A DNA stretch of 64,000 nucleotides. It comes from Pseudoxanthomonas suwonensis. GTDB lineage: Bacteria; Pseudomonadota; Gammaproteobacteria; Xanthomonadales; Xanthomonadaceae. The stretch covers positions 1 through 64,000 of the forward strand of contig NZ_PDWP01000008.1 of assembly GCF_010093235.1 (NCBI RefSeq), in the 5' to 3' direction. Position numbers and translations under genes: made by a program. The notes under the pieces were generated by a model. The model saw nothing but the letters and a program-made list of their open reading frames with translations. It did no database searches and was not told where the DNA came from. Positions 8,744-20,660 of the stretch are shown one piece after another; position 1 is the first letter of the stretch; each line of letters opens with the position of its first letter.

Positions 8744-9811
8744 TCAGTCGCCCAGCACGCTGCGCGCATCGACCAGCTCCACGCCCTGCAGCTGGCCCAG
8801 CAGGCGGTCGAACCACGGCTTGTGCGAGGCACCGACGATGCTCAGCACCCGCGCTCCGGGCCGCTCGCGGAAGGTCGTGCCGATATTGGCGACCATGCGC
8901 AGGTTGCGCAGGTCCCAGCCGGCCACGTACTGGCGGCCGTAGCGCTTCGCGGACGGCTCGGCGAGGGCGGCCCCGAAGTCGCAGCGCGCGGCCGCGGCCA
9001 GCCAGGCATCGTCGTTGACCAGGCGGTACAGCGGCAGCAGGTCCGGCTGCGCGCGCAGGGCATCCTGGCGCTCGTGCAGCCGGTCGCAGGCGTCGCCGCC
9101 GCTGGACCAGGCGGCGCGGATCGCCTGCCCGAAGGCCTCCCCGTCGTCGATACGCAGGGCGTCGCCGGTATGGTCGTCCACCGGATACACCCGCTGCAGG
9201 CCCAGGCGCACGGCCAGGACGGCGGCGATGCGGGTGTTCTCGTTGGGCGACGCCTCCAGCTTGCGCAGCCGCGCCACCAGGGCCTCGTCCAGGCCGTCGC
9301 CGGCGACGCGTTCGCCGGCAGGCAGGTGGAGCCATTGCACCTGGGCCGAGACGGGATCGCCGGCGGCCATGAACAGGGAGGCAAGTGCGCGACGCTGGGC
9401 CGCGCTGGGCGCGGCCGGCCAGGCGGCCAGGCGCTGCTCGACCGCCGCCAGGGCGGCCGGCACGTCGAGGCCGGTGGCGGCGCGGGCCTTGCTGGTGTCC
9501 GGGCAGTAGGCGTCGGTGGTTTCCCGGTCGTACTGGTGGGGCAGGCGGCGCATCAGGTCGCAGGTTTCACCCGGCATCGCCTCGACGGTGATGATCTGCG
9601 GGCCGTATGCCTGCAGCCGCTGCAGCAGGCCTTCCAGCACCGCCGGGTCGAGCGGCCCGCCGGCCCCGCCCTGCGCCAGGTGCACGGAGCCCAGGACCAT
9701 CACCCGGGTGGGCGGGGAAGGCATGCCGTCATCGAGGGTGGACAGGTCCACGGCCGCGCTGGCGGTCCCGGTGCAGGCAAGGAGGGCGGCAAGGAGCAGG
9801 CGTCGGGTCAT
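8744..9811 (-). CDS. Exported protein of unknown function (DUF5694/TraB-like)
   Basis: 355-residue protein with a Sec signal peptide (residues 1-19, cleavage near ASA-AV). After it comes VMVLGSVHLAQ and later IITVEAMPGE, then a C-terminal VLSIVGASHKPWFDRLL. This His-containing strand/Glu/His pattern recalls TraB/GumN-type metal-dependent folds, and I believe the family is DUF5694. Its function is unknown. It lies upstream of the SDR gene on the same strand with 76 bp between them. Confidence 0.65.
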   Translation of the reverse strand: MTRRLLLAALLACTGTASAAVDLSTLDDGMPSPPTRVMVLGSVHLAQGGAGGPLDPAVLEGLLQRLQAYGPQIITVEAMPGETCDLMRRLPHQYDRETTDAYCPDTSKARAATGLDVPAALAAVEQRLAAWPAAPSAAQRRALASLFMAAGDPVSAQVQWLHLPAGERVAGDGLDEALVARLRKLEASPNENTRIAAVLAVRLGLQRVYPVDDHTGDALRIDDGEAFGQAIRAAWSSGGDACDRLHERQDALRAQPDLLPLYRLVNDDAWLAAAARCDFGAALAEPSAKRYGRQYVAGWDLRNLRMVANIGTTFRERPGARVLSIVGASHKPWFDRLLGQLQGVELVDARSVLGD

Positions 9812-9978
9812 CGGGTTCTCGCGCTTCCGGAAGGGGCGACCAGCCAGCGTGGGCGGCGCGGTCGCGGCGCGGTATTGCAGGCCACCGGGCAGCGGCGGCG
9901 CATGGCCCGGTGGTCACCCATGCCGACGTCACGGTGCCGCGGACGCCGGCGAGCGACGTCCGCGGAAGGGCTGGCGGC

Positions 9979-13588
<3,610 letters not shown>

Positions 13589-13616
13589 GTTCCCGCTCCA
13601 GCTCGTGCTCCACCCG

Positions 13617-13650
13617 ACGAAGCCCGGCCCCGCGCCGGGCTTCGTGCTTT
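13617..13650 (+). terminator. Terminator after isocitrate dehydrogenase gene
   Basis: Perfect 12-bp arms (ACGAAGCCCGGC/GCCGGGCTTCGT) around a 5-base loop, followed by a short GCTTT run. It lies 28 bp after the stop codon. Confidence 0.85.
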
Positions 13651-13887
13651 CCGGGATCCTCCCTGCGCACGCCGCGCATCGCGACTGCCGCGCTGGACTG
13701 CACGCCCACCACGTGGCCTTCCATCGACAGCAGGCCGCAGAACATCGCCGACAGCGCCGCGCCGTATCCGCCCGCCTTCACCGTGCCCATGTCGTACTCC
13801 GTCCGGCTTGAACACCGATCAAGCTACGGCGATGCTGCACGCGTACATAGCGCAAGTTCCGCAAGCCAGCCTTGAAGGAGGCTCAAG

Positions 13888-14769
13888 ATGGGACGGGTTC
13901 CGCTGGACCAGGTCGAAGCCTTCGTCGCCGCCGCGCGACTGGGCAACCTGACCCGCGCCGCGGCGCAGATGCACCTGACGGTCAGCGCGCTGAGCCACCG
14001 CATGCGCCTGCTGGAGGAACGGCTGGGCCAGCGCCTGCTGGCGCGCGGTCCGCGCGGCGTGGAGCTGACCGTGGAGGGACGCCGCCTGTACGAGGCGGTG
14101 GGTGCGCCGCTGGATGCGATCGCCCAGGCGTTGCGACGCGCCGGCGCGCGCCACGGGCGCAGCATGACCATCAGCCTGATCCCGTCGATGGCCACCGCGT
14201 GGCTGGTGCCACGCCTGCCTTCGTTCCTGGCCGCGCATCCGGACCTGGCGCTGAGCCTGCAATCCAGCACCCACGTGGTGGACTTCGAACGCGAATCGGT
14301 GGACCTGGCCCTGCGCCTGGGCGGCGGAAGCTGGCCGGGCGTGCGCGCCGAACTGCTGTTCGACGAATGGCTGGTGCCGGTGGCCAGCCCGCAGCTGCTG
14401 GAACGGCACGCGAAGGTGCCGGCGGCGCAGCGGCTGCAACGCCTGCCGCTGCTGGGCGATCCGTCCGGACGTTGGGAGGACTGGTTCGCCGCCAGCGGCG
14501 GCACCGCGCCGGAGCGGTATACCGCCCACTTCGACGACACCGAAACCCTGCACCAGGCCGCCGCGGAGGGCCTGGGCGTGGCCCTGGCGCGGCTGACCCT
14601 GGCCGAACCCCTGCTGCGCGCCGGCCGCCTGTTCACGCTCGGCCGCAGGCGGCTGCCTGCCGGCTTCGGCCATTACCTGGTCTATCCGGAGCGCAGCCTC
14701 GCCCATCCGGCCTTCCCCACGGTGCGCGAATGGCTGCTGCGGCAGGCCGCCGCCTCCGCCGGCCGCTGA
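13888..14769 (+). CDS. LysR family transcriptional regulator (GcvA-like)
   Basis: 293-residue LysR regulator. The N-terminal winged HTH (residues 1-62) contains [27 protein letters not shown], and the effector-binding domain starts at about 90 with [19 protein letters not shown]. This pattern, VSALSHR and SLxPSxAxxWLxPRL, is that of the GcvA subgroup. A good ribosome-binding site (GGAGG) precedes the ATG. LysR proteins usually control a divergent neighbour, but none is recognisable in the ~240 bp upstream. aceK starts 22 bp downstream on the same strand. Confidence 0.9.
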   Translation: MGRVPLDQVEAFVAAARLGNLTRAAAQMHLTVSALSHRMRLLEERLGQRLLARGPRGVELTVEGRRLYEAVGAPLDAIAQALRRAGARHGRSMTISLIPSMATAWLVPRLPSFLAAHPDLALSLQSSTHVVDFERESVDLALRLGGGSWPGVRAELLFDEWLVPVASPQLLERHAKVPAAQRLQRLPLLGDPSGRWEDWFAASGGTAPERYTAHFDDTETLHQAAAEGLGVALARLTLAEPLLRAGRLFTLGRRRLPAGFGHYLVYPERSLAHPAFPTVREWLLRQAAASAGR

Positions 14770-14791
14770 GCCGTCCGGCTACCATCGCGCC

Positions 14792-16501
14792 ATGGTCCAA
14801 CCCGAAGCCATCGCCCAGGTCGTACGCGACGCGTTCGACGACTACCACGCACGTTTCGCCGCGATCAGCCGGCGCGCCAGGCAGCGCTTCGAGCAGCGCG
14901 ACTGGGCCGGCGCGCGCGCCGACGCCGCCGAGCGCCTGGACCTGTACGACCTGTGCATCGACGAATGCCGCCACCGGCTGGCCGCGATGCTGGGGCTGCA
15001 CGCCCACGACCGCGCGCTGTGGGCGCAGGTGCGCGACCAGTACGCGGCCTCGATCGACGGCGCGATCGACACCGAGCTGTACAAGACCTTCTTCAACACC
15101 CTCACCCGGCGCTTCTTCCGCACCCGCGGCGTGGACGCGGACGTGGAGTTCGTCGCGCTGGACATCGAGCCGACCGATGCCATCACCCGGCCGGTGGCGC
15201 GGCACAGCTACGCGGTGTCGGCCGCGCGCCCGGTGGACGCGTTCGTGCGCATGCTGGGCGACTACCGCTTCGACGTGCCCTACGCGCACCTGGCGCGCTG
15301 CGCGGCGGCCATCGCCGTGCGCCTGCAGGACGACCTGGCGCATTGGGGCGAGCATCCGGTGCGCGCGATCGAGCTGCTGGACACGGTGTTCTACCGCGAG
15401 CGCCGCGCCTACCTGGTCGGCCGGGTGTTCGGCGAGCACCGCTTCTCGCCGTGCGTGGTGGCCCTGGTCAACGGCGACAACGGCATCCGCGCCGAGGCGG
15501 TGCTGACCCGCCGCGGCGACGTGGCCCAGCTGTTCGGCATCTCGCGCAGCTATTTCCAGGCCGACCTGCCCACGGTCGGCGACGCGGTGGTGTTCCTGCG
15601 CACCCTGCTGCCACACAAGCCGGTGGACGAGCTGTACACCGTGCTGGGCCGGGCCAAGCAGGGCAAGACCGAGCGCTACCGCAGCTTCTTCCGCTACTTC
15701 CACGCCAATCCGGCCGAACGCCTGGTGCCGGCGGAGGGCACCCCGGGCATGGTCATGGCGGTGTTCACCCTGCCCGGCCAGCCGCTGGTGTTCAAGGTGA
15801 TCCGCGACCGCTTCGCCTGGCCCAAGCGGACCACGCCGGAGGAAGTGCAGGCCCAGTACGAGCGCGTGTTCCGCCTGGACCGGGTGGGCCGCCTGCTCGA
15901 CGCGCAGCCTTTCCGCCACCTGCGCTTCCCGGCGGAGCGCTTCGACCCGGCGCTGCTGGAGGAACTGCGCGAGAGCTGCGCGGCCAGCATCGCCGAGGAT
16001 GGCGGGGACATCGTGCTCAGGCTCTGCTACGTGCAGCGCCGGCTGCGGCCGCTGGACCTGTACCTGCGCGAGCAGGGCGCCGAGGCGCGGCGCGAGGCGG
16101 TGCTGGACTACGGCCAGGCGATCGTCGACCTGGCGCGCAACGACATCTTCCCCGGCGACATGCTGCTGAAGAACTTCGGCGTCTCGCGCCACCGCCGGGT
16201 GGTGTTCTACGACTACGACGAGATCCGCTCGGTCTCCGAACTGGAGTTCCGCGACTGGCCGCAGGCCACCACCTACGAGGAACAGGTCGCGGCCGAACCC
16301 TGGTTCCATGTCGGCCCCGACGATGTCTTCCCCGAGCGTTTCGGCCAGTTCATGGGCCTGCCTGCACCCCTGCTGGCGGCGCTGAAGACCACCCATCCCG
16401 GCCTGTTCCAGCCGCAGTGGTGGCGCCAGCTCCAGGCGCAGCTGCGCGACGGGCAGCTGCCGGATACGCCGCCTTATCCCGATGCGTTACGCCTTGCGTA
16501 A
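14792..16501 (+). CDS. aceK: AceK, isocitrate dehydrogenase kinase/phosphatase
   Basis: 569-residue bifunctional kinase/phosphatase that controls flux between the TCA cycle and the glyoxylate bypass by phosphorylating isocitrate dehydrogenase. Visible features are the N-terminal regulatory domain, the nucleotide loop [11 protein letters not shown] followed by the lysine strand [10 protein letters not shown] (about residues 310-335), and the catalytic-loop region [15 protein letters not shown] with the metal motif VVFYDYDEI. The aceBA genes that often accompany aceK are absent. Instead a LysR gene is directly upstream and a monomeric IDH 1.2 kb away. Confidence 0.94.
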   Translation: MVQPEAIAQVVRDAFDDYHARFAAISRRARQRFEQRDWAGARADAAERLDLYDLCIDECRHRLAAMLGLHAHDRALWAQVRDQYAASIDGAIDTELYKTFFNTLTRRFFRTRGVDADVEFVALDIEPTDAITRPVARHSYAVSAARPVDAFVRMLGDYRFDVPYAHLARCAAAIAVRLQDDLAHWGEHPVRAIELLDTVFYRERRAYLVGRVFGEHRFSPCVVALVNGDNGIRAEAVLTRRGDVAQLFGISRSYFQADLPTVGDAVVFLRTLLPHKPVDELYTVLGRAKQGKTERYRSFFRYFHANPAERLVPAEGTPGMVMAVFTLPGQPLVFKVIRDRFAWPKRTTPEEVQAQYERVFRLDRVGRLLDAQPFRHLRFPAERFDPALLEELRESCAASIAEDGGDIVLRLCYVQRRLRPLDLYLREQGAEARREAVLDYGQAIVDLARNDIFPGDMLLKNFGVSRHRRVVFYDYDEIRSVSELEFRDWPQATTYEEQVAAEPWFHVGPDDVFPERFGQFMGLPAPLLAALKTTHPGLFQPQWWRQLQAQLRDGQLPDTPPYPDALRLA

Positions 16502-16506
16502 CGGGG

Positions 16507-16640
16507 TGGTGATTGGTGATTGGTGATTCGTAAAGGCGAAGGCGCGGGGTTGCAGGCCCGACGCCGAGCGAAACGGCTGTCGCTCTTTCGAATCACGAAT
16601 CACGAATCACGAATCACCAATCCAATCACCAATCCCGTAT
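16507..16640. repeat. Intergenic repeat element with inverted GATTGGT/ACCAATC heptamer arrays
   Basis: Left arm 16507-16531 is tandem copies of GATTGGT ending in GATTCGT. The right arm (about 16589-16636) is tandem AATCACG units followed by AATCACC units, the reverse complement. About 57 bp of unrelated GC-rich sequence lies between. The whole can fold as a long stem or be read as two inverted tandem arrays. The same heptamers recur at 19881-19921. It lies between the stops of aceK and the convergent curA-like gene. Confidence 0.8.
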
Positions 16641-17659
16641 CACAGCTTCACCACCCTCTTGCCGAAGTTCTCGCCCCGCAGCAGCCCGGCCAGTCCGGCC
16701 GGTGCGTTCTCCAGGCCTTCGATGACGTCCTCGCGGTACTTCACCTTGCCCTGGCGAAGCCACTGGCCCATCTGCCGCAGGAATTCGGGGTAGAGCGAGA
16801 GGAAGTCCGACTGCAGGAAACCGCGCACGGTGATCCGGCGCGTCAGGATGGTCGCCAGCAGCGCCGGCACGCGGTCCGGACCCGGCGGCGGCGCGGCATC
16901 GTTGTAATGCGCGACCAGGCCGCATACCGGCACGCGTGCGTAGTCGTTGAGCAGCGGCAGCACCGCGTCGGACACGTGGCCGCCGACGTTCTCGAAGTAC
17001 ACGTCGATGCCCTCCGGCACGGCGGCCTGCAGCCGTGCGGCGAAGTCCGTGGCCCGGTGGTCGAGCGCGACGTCCACCCCCAGTTCCCCGCGCAGCCAGG
17101 TGGTCTTGGCCTGGCCTCCGGCGATGGCGACCACGCGGGCGCCGTGCAGTTTGGCCAGCTGGGCCACGGTCGCGCCGACCGGACCGGCAGCCGCAGCCAC
17201 GACCACGGTTTCACCGGCGGCCGGACGGCCGATCTCGTGCAGCCCCGCATAGGCGGTGAACCCCGGCATGCCGTACACGCCCAGTGCGGTGCTGGGCGGC
17301 GGGTCGTCCGGGTCGAGGCGGCGGCGCAGCGCGTCGCCATCGACCAGTACATGGGTCTGCCAGCCGCCATGGGCCAGCACCAGGTCACCGGGCTTCCAGT
17401 CCGCGTGCGCGGACTCCACCACCTCGGACACGGTGCCGCCGTCCATCACCTCGCCCAGCACCACCGGAGGCGCGTAGGAGCGCCCTTCGTTCATGCGCCC
17501 GCGCATGTACGGATCCAGCGACAGCCAGCGGTTGCGCAGCAGCACCTGGCCTCGCGCCGGCAGCGGCAGCGGGGCCTGTTCGATGCGGAAGTCGCTGGCC
17601 TTCGGTTCGCCCTGCGGACGGGCGGCCAGCACGATGCGGGTGTTGGTGATCGCTGACAT
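16640..17659 (-). CDS. curA: NADP-dependent oxidoreductase (CurA/prostaglandin reductase type)
   Basis: 339-residue zinc-independent medium-chain reductase, closely resembling E. coli CurA (NADPH-dependent curcumin reductase). Family blocks: LSLDPYMRGRM (residues ~50-60), the cofactor-binding VVAAAAGPVGATVAQLAKLHG, IDVYFENVGGHVSDAVLPLLN and the C-terminal GLENAPAGLAGLLRGENFGKRVV. It probably reduces activated double bonds of enones. The ATG at 17659 is chosen over an in-frame upstream ATG because conserved sequence starts there. Confidence 0.88.
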   Translation of the reverse strand: MSAITNTRIVLAARPQGEPKASDFRIEQAPLPLPARGQVLLRNRWLSLDPYMRGRMNEGRSYAPPVVLGEVMDGGTVSEVVESAHADWKPGDLVLAHGGWQTHVLVDGDALRRRLDPDDPPPSTALGVYGMPGFTAYAGLHEIGRPAAGETVVVAAAAGPVGATVAQLAKLHGARVVAIAGGQAKTTWLRGELGVDVALDHRATDFAARLQAAVPEGIDVYFENVGGHVSDAVLPLLNDYARVPVCGLVAHYNDAAPPPGPDRVPALLATILTRRITVRGFLQSDFLSLYPEFLRQMGQWLRQGKVKYREDVIEGLENAPAGLAGLLRGENFGKRVVKL

Positions 17660-17766
17660 GACGGGGCTCGGAGCGGGGCTGCCGAGCATGCCGGCGGTGG
17701 CGTTCACGGACCGTGTGCGCGGTAGCGCGTGCTAGGCTCGCGCGCATTCCACAGCTGGAGCACGCA

Positions 17767-18618
17767 ATGAGCCTGTCCCGTTCCCGTGCCTGCGCCCTGG
17801 CCGCCACCCTGGTCCTGTGCATCCCGGTCGCGCATGCGGCCAAGCCGGCGGATGCCGCCACCCTGCCTGCGCCCGATGCCGCGCTGCAGGCGGCGATCAA
17901 CGGCAGCTGGCGCGCCGAGGCCAACGTGGCGCGCGACGCCTGGCGCCATCCGGGCCAGACCCTGGCCTTCTTCGGCATCCGTCCGGATATGACCGTGGTC
18001 GAGATCACCCCAGGCGGCGGCTGGTACAGCGAGATCCTCGCCCCCTACCTGCGCGACCAGGGCCGCTACATCGCGGCGGTGGTCGATCCGCAGGCGGTTC
18101 CGGAGGGGCGCGGCCGCGACTACCAGCAGCGCGCGCGCCAGGGCCTGGAGAAGAAGTTCGCCGAGGCGCCCGCCCAGTTCGGCAAGGCCGAGGTGGTCGC
18201 CTACGATCCGGCGGCGCCGACGTTCGGCCCGGCCGGTTCGGCGGACATGGTCCTGACCTTCCGCAACGTGCACAACTGGCGCAGCGCCGGCCAGGCCGAA
18301 GGCATGTTCAAGGGCTTCCACGAGGTGCTCAAGCCCGGCGGCGTGCTGGGGGTGGTCGAGCACCGCGCCGCCGCCGACGTGCCGGCCGACGACAGGAGCG
18401 GCTACGTGGGCCAGGCCCAGGTCATCGCCCTGGCCGAGGCCGCGGGCTTCCGCCTGGATGCCAGCAGCGAGGTCAACGCCAACCCGCGCGACGGCAAGGA
18501 CCATCCGAATGGCGTGTGGACCCTGCCGCCGTCCAACAACCACGCCGAAGTCGATCGCGCTAAATACCAGGCCATCGGCGAAAGCGACCGCATGACCCTG
18601 CGCTTCGTGAAGGAATGA
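17767..18618 (+). CDS. Exported predicted methyltransferase (COG4798-like)
   Basis: 283-residue protein with a signal peptide (residues 1-24, cleavage after AHA). The mature part has a Rossmann-type SAM-binding region: FFGIRPDMTVVEITPGGGWY (about 70-90) with the glycine-rich loop, then a second acidic strand, and FRNVHNW followed by LKPGGVLGVVEHRAA. It belongs to a family of predicted periplasmic methyltransferases common in Xanthomonads. The substrate is unknown. Confidence 0.8.
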   Translation: MSLSRSRACALAATLVLCIPVAHAAKPADAATLPAPDAALQAAINGSWRAEANVARDAWRHPGQTLAFFGIRPDMTVVEITPGGGWYSEILAPYLRDQGRYIAAVVDPQAVPEGRGRDYQQRARQGLEKKFAEAPAQFGKAEVVAYDPAAPTFGPAGSADMVLTFRNVHNWRSAGQAEGMFKGFHEVLKPGGVLGVVEHRAAADVPADDRSGYVGQAQVIALAEAAGFRLDASSEVNANPRDGKDHPNGVWTLPPSNNHAEVDRAKYQAIGESDRMTLRFVKE

Positions 18619-18682
18619 GGTGACCGGCGGTGCCCGGGCGCCGCCCGTGCCACCGCCGCTCCCTGCTGCATCGGGTCATCCC

Positions 18683-19069
18683 ATGCATCGCCGTACCTTC
18701 CTCACCACGCTGGCGGCCGGCCTGGCCGCCATCCCCCTGCTGCCGGCGCTGGCCGCCGGAGGAGAGACTCCCATGCACGGACTGATCGGCAAACTGCGCG
18801 CGGTGCCGGGGCAGCGCCCGGCGTTGGCTGCGATCCTGCTCGAGGCGACCACCGCCATGCCGGGCTGCCTGTCCTACGTGGTGGCCGAGGACGGCGAGGA
18901 CGAGGACGCGCTGTGGGTCACCGAGGTCTGGGACAATGCCGACAGCCACCAGGCCTCGCTGCAGCTGCCGGCGGTGCGCGATGCCATCGCCCGCGCGCGC
19001 CCGCTGATCGCCGGTTTCGATTCGCACGTGACCACGCGGCCGCTGGGTGGCGTCGGCCTTTCCGACTGA
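18683..19069 (+). CDS. Exported antibiotic biosynthesis monooxygenase (ABM) domain protein
   Basis: 128 residues. The N-terminus MHRRTFLTTLAAG has a twin-arginine motif, so export may be by Tat or Sec. The rest is one ABM ferredoxin-like domain: LIGKLRAVPGQRPALAAILL, PGCLSYVVAEDGEDEDALWVTEVW, then SHQASLQLPAV. ABM proteins act as small monooxygenases on quinols or as haem-degrading enzymes; the role here is unknown. The rluE gene follows 17 bp downstream, so the two may be cotranscribed. Confidence 0.8.
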   Translation: MHRRTFLTTLAAGLAAIPLLPALAAGGETPMHGLIGKLRAVPGQRPALAAILLEATTAMPGCLSYVVAEDGEDEDALWVTEVWDNADSHQASLQLPAVRDAIARARPLIAGFDSHVTTRPLGGVGLSD

Positions 19070-19086
19070 CGTTCCCGCCGCGCCCG

Positions 19087-19644
19087 ATGCTGATCGCGTT
19101 CAACAAGCCCTTCGGGGTGCTGTGCCAGTTCACCGACCGCAGCCAGCCGCCGCGCCCGACCCTGGCCGGCTTCGGCCTGCCCAAGGACGTGTACCCGGCC
19201 GGACGCCTGGACCACGACAGCGAGGGCCTGCTGCTGCTGACCGACGACGGCGGCCTGGCCCACCGCCTGACCGATCCGCGGCACAAGCAGCCCAAGACCT
19301 ACTGGGTGCAGGTGGAAGGCGATCCGCGCGGGGAGCAGCTGCAGGCGCTGCGCGATGGCGTGCTGCTCAACGACGGCCCCACGCGCCCGGCGAAGGTCCG
19401 CCGCATCGAGCCGGCGCCTGCGCTGTGGCCGCGTGATCCGCCGGTGCGCTTCCGCAAGACCGTGCCCGATGCCTGGCTGGAGATCGTGATCAGCGAAGGC
19501 CGCAACCGCCAGGCGCGGCGCATGACCGCCGCGGTCGGGCTGCCGACGCTGCGCCTGGTGCGCGTGGCCAGCGGCCCGCACCGCCTGCATGGCCCCGACG
19601 GCGCGCCGCTGGCGCCGGGGGAGTGGCGGGAAGTGGGCCGTTGA
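19087..19644 (+). CDS. rluE: RluE-type 23S rRNA pseudouridine synthase
   Basis: 185-residue RsuA/RluB/E/F family enzyme without an N-terminal S4 domain, as in RluE (which makes pseudouridine 2457 of 23S rRNA). The protein starts LIAFNKPFGVLCQFTD. The catalytic Asp is in AGRLDHDSEGLLLLT (about residue 43), and the C-terminal block EGRNRQARRMTAAVGLPTLRLVR matches RluE. The ATG at 19087 gives the standard N-terminus. Confidence 0.9.
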   Translation: MLIAFNKPFGVLCQFTDRSQPPRPTLAGFGLPKDVYPAGRLDHDSEGLLLLTDDGGLAHRLTDPRHKQPKTYWVQVEGDPRGEQLQALRDGVLLNDGPTRPAKVRRIEPAPALWPRDPPVRFRKTVPDAWLEIVISEGRNRQARRMTAAVGLPTLRLVRVASGPHRLHGPDGAPLAPGEWREVGR

Positions 19645-19880
19645 GCCGGCGGGAGCCGCACGGCGTGCTCCGTTTGTCCGGCCACATGGAGCGCGCGCCC
19701 AGGGCACACAGGCGCGACCGCATCACGACAGGCGGCGACGCGGGGAAGGGGAAAGTACGCGACTCCCCGACCTCTCCCCTTGCCCCTCCCGGCGGGAGGG
19801 GGGGACCCCGGGTGCGCCTTGCTTACCGGGGCTGTGCGGATCCACTGGCTCCAGGCCGCGGGCCCCCGGGAGGCACCCTC
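19645..19880. other. Gene-free spacer with GC-rich hairpins
   Basis: No credible gene. An 8-bp perfect stem CCCCTCCC/GGGAGGGG with a 3-base loop sits at 19783-19801 and may terminate rluE. The composition and the pyrimidine-rich CTCTCCCC runs are typical of Xanthomonad intergenic repeats. Confidence 0.5.
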
Positions 19881-19921
19881 GAATGACCAATCACGAATGA
19901 CCAATCACCAATCACCAATCA
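19881..19921. repeat. Second copy of the intergenic heptamer repeat
   Basis: Tandem units AATGACC/AATCACG/AATCACC, the same motif set as at 16507-16640, here in one orientation only. The stop codon of the next minus-strand gene lies at its edge, so the array abuts a coding end again. Confidence 0.75.
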
Positions 19922-20305
19922 CTCCGCACTGGTGATGTTGTGGGTGCGACGCGCGGCACGGGCACGGACGCTGCCGTTGTCGCGCACCTGGCGGGCCTCG
20001 CCCTCGATGGGGGCTTCGGCGCGCTGCTGGCGGCGCTTGCGGTACATCACGTAGGCCAGCACGCCGGCGCCGACCACGGCAGCGGCGGCGGCGACGGCCA
20101 CCGGGTTGCGGCGCACGACGGTGGCGGCAACGCGGGTGCCGGTACGGGCCGCGCCCAGCGCGGCACCGGCCTTGATCCACTGCTCGGCGCCGGTGCCGGC
20201 GTGGCGCAGGCCCGAGCCGGCCTGGCGACCGGCGCTGCGCAGGCCAGCGCCGGCCTGCTCGGCCAGTTCCAGCGCGCGGTCGGTGATGATGGTCAGCTTG
20301 CTCAT
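19919..20305 (-). CDS. Small hypothetical membrane protein
   Basis: 128 residues, no family recognised. The N-terminal half is helical and Ala/Gly-rich (LTIITDRALELAEQAGAGLR) and resembles the amphipathic start of phasin- or YqjD-like proteins. A single hydrophobic helix follows (VAVAAAAAVVGAGVLAYVMYR, split here only for description), then an Arg-rich cytoplasmic tail. The ATG at 20305 is chosen because nothing conserved is visible further upstream, although the frame stays open to 20713. Confidence 0.6.
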   Translation of the reverse strand: MSKLTIITDRALELAEQAGAGLRSAGRQAGSGLRHAGTGAEQWIKAGAALGAARTGTRVAATVVRRNPVAVAAAAAVVGAGVLAYVMYRKRRQQRAEAPIEGEARQVRDNGSVRARAARRTHNITSAE

Positions 20306-20660
20306 GGGGGATCCCTTCTGCAGAAGTGGGGAGACGCCGCCAGTGTGGGCGAGCACCCGTGCAAGATACGTCAGCAGTCGGCGCCCGGCCCCCGCTTCCG
20401 CGGCCAGCGGCGCGGGCGTGTTCATGCCGCGGACAGCAGGCCGCCGGTGGCACCGTGGACGCGGGGCCTTTGCCTTGCCGACTTCGCCAGGGCGCCGGGA
20501 AACCCTCGTCCTCCCTTGCCGCTGGCCTTGCTGGAGTACCGCGGGTGTTCCCCTCATCGCCGGCTCCGGGACACCTGCCGGGCAGCGGGGGAGCCAGCCG
20601 CGCCAGTACTCCTCCATGGAGCCACGCCGTGCCCAGCCGTCGCCATGGGCGATGGACGCC
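20306..20660. other. 355-bp stretch without a recognised gene
   Basis: Lies between the divergent-looking ends of the small membrane protein gene (its 5' side) and the 3' end of hrpB. I see no conserved protein, RNA or repeat. It should contain the promoter of the membrane protein gene. A CTCCATGGAG palindrome is present but unremarkable. Confidence 0.4.
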
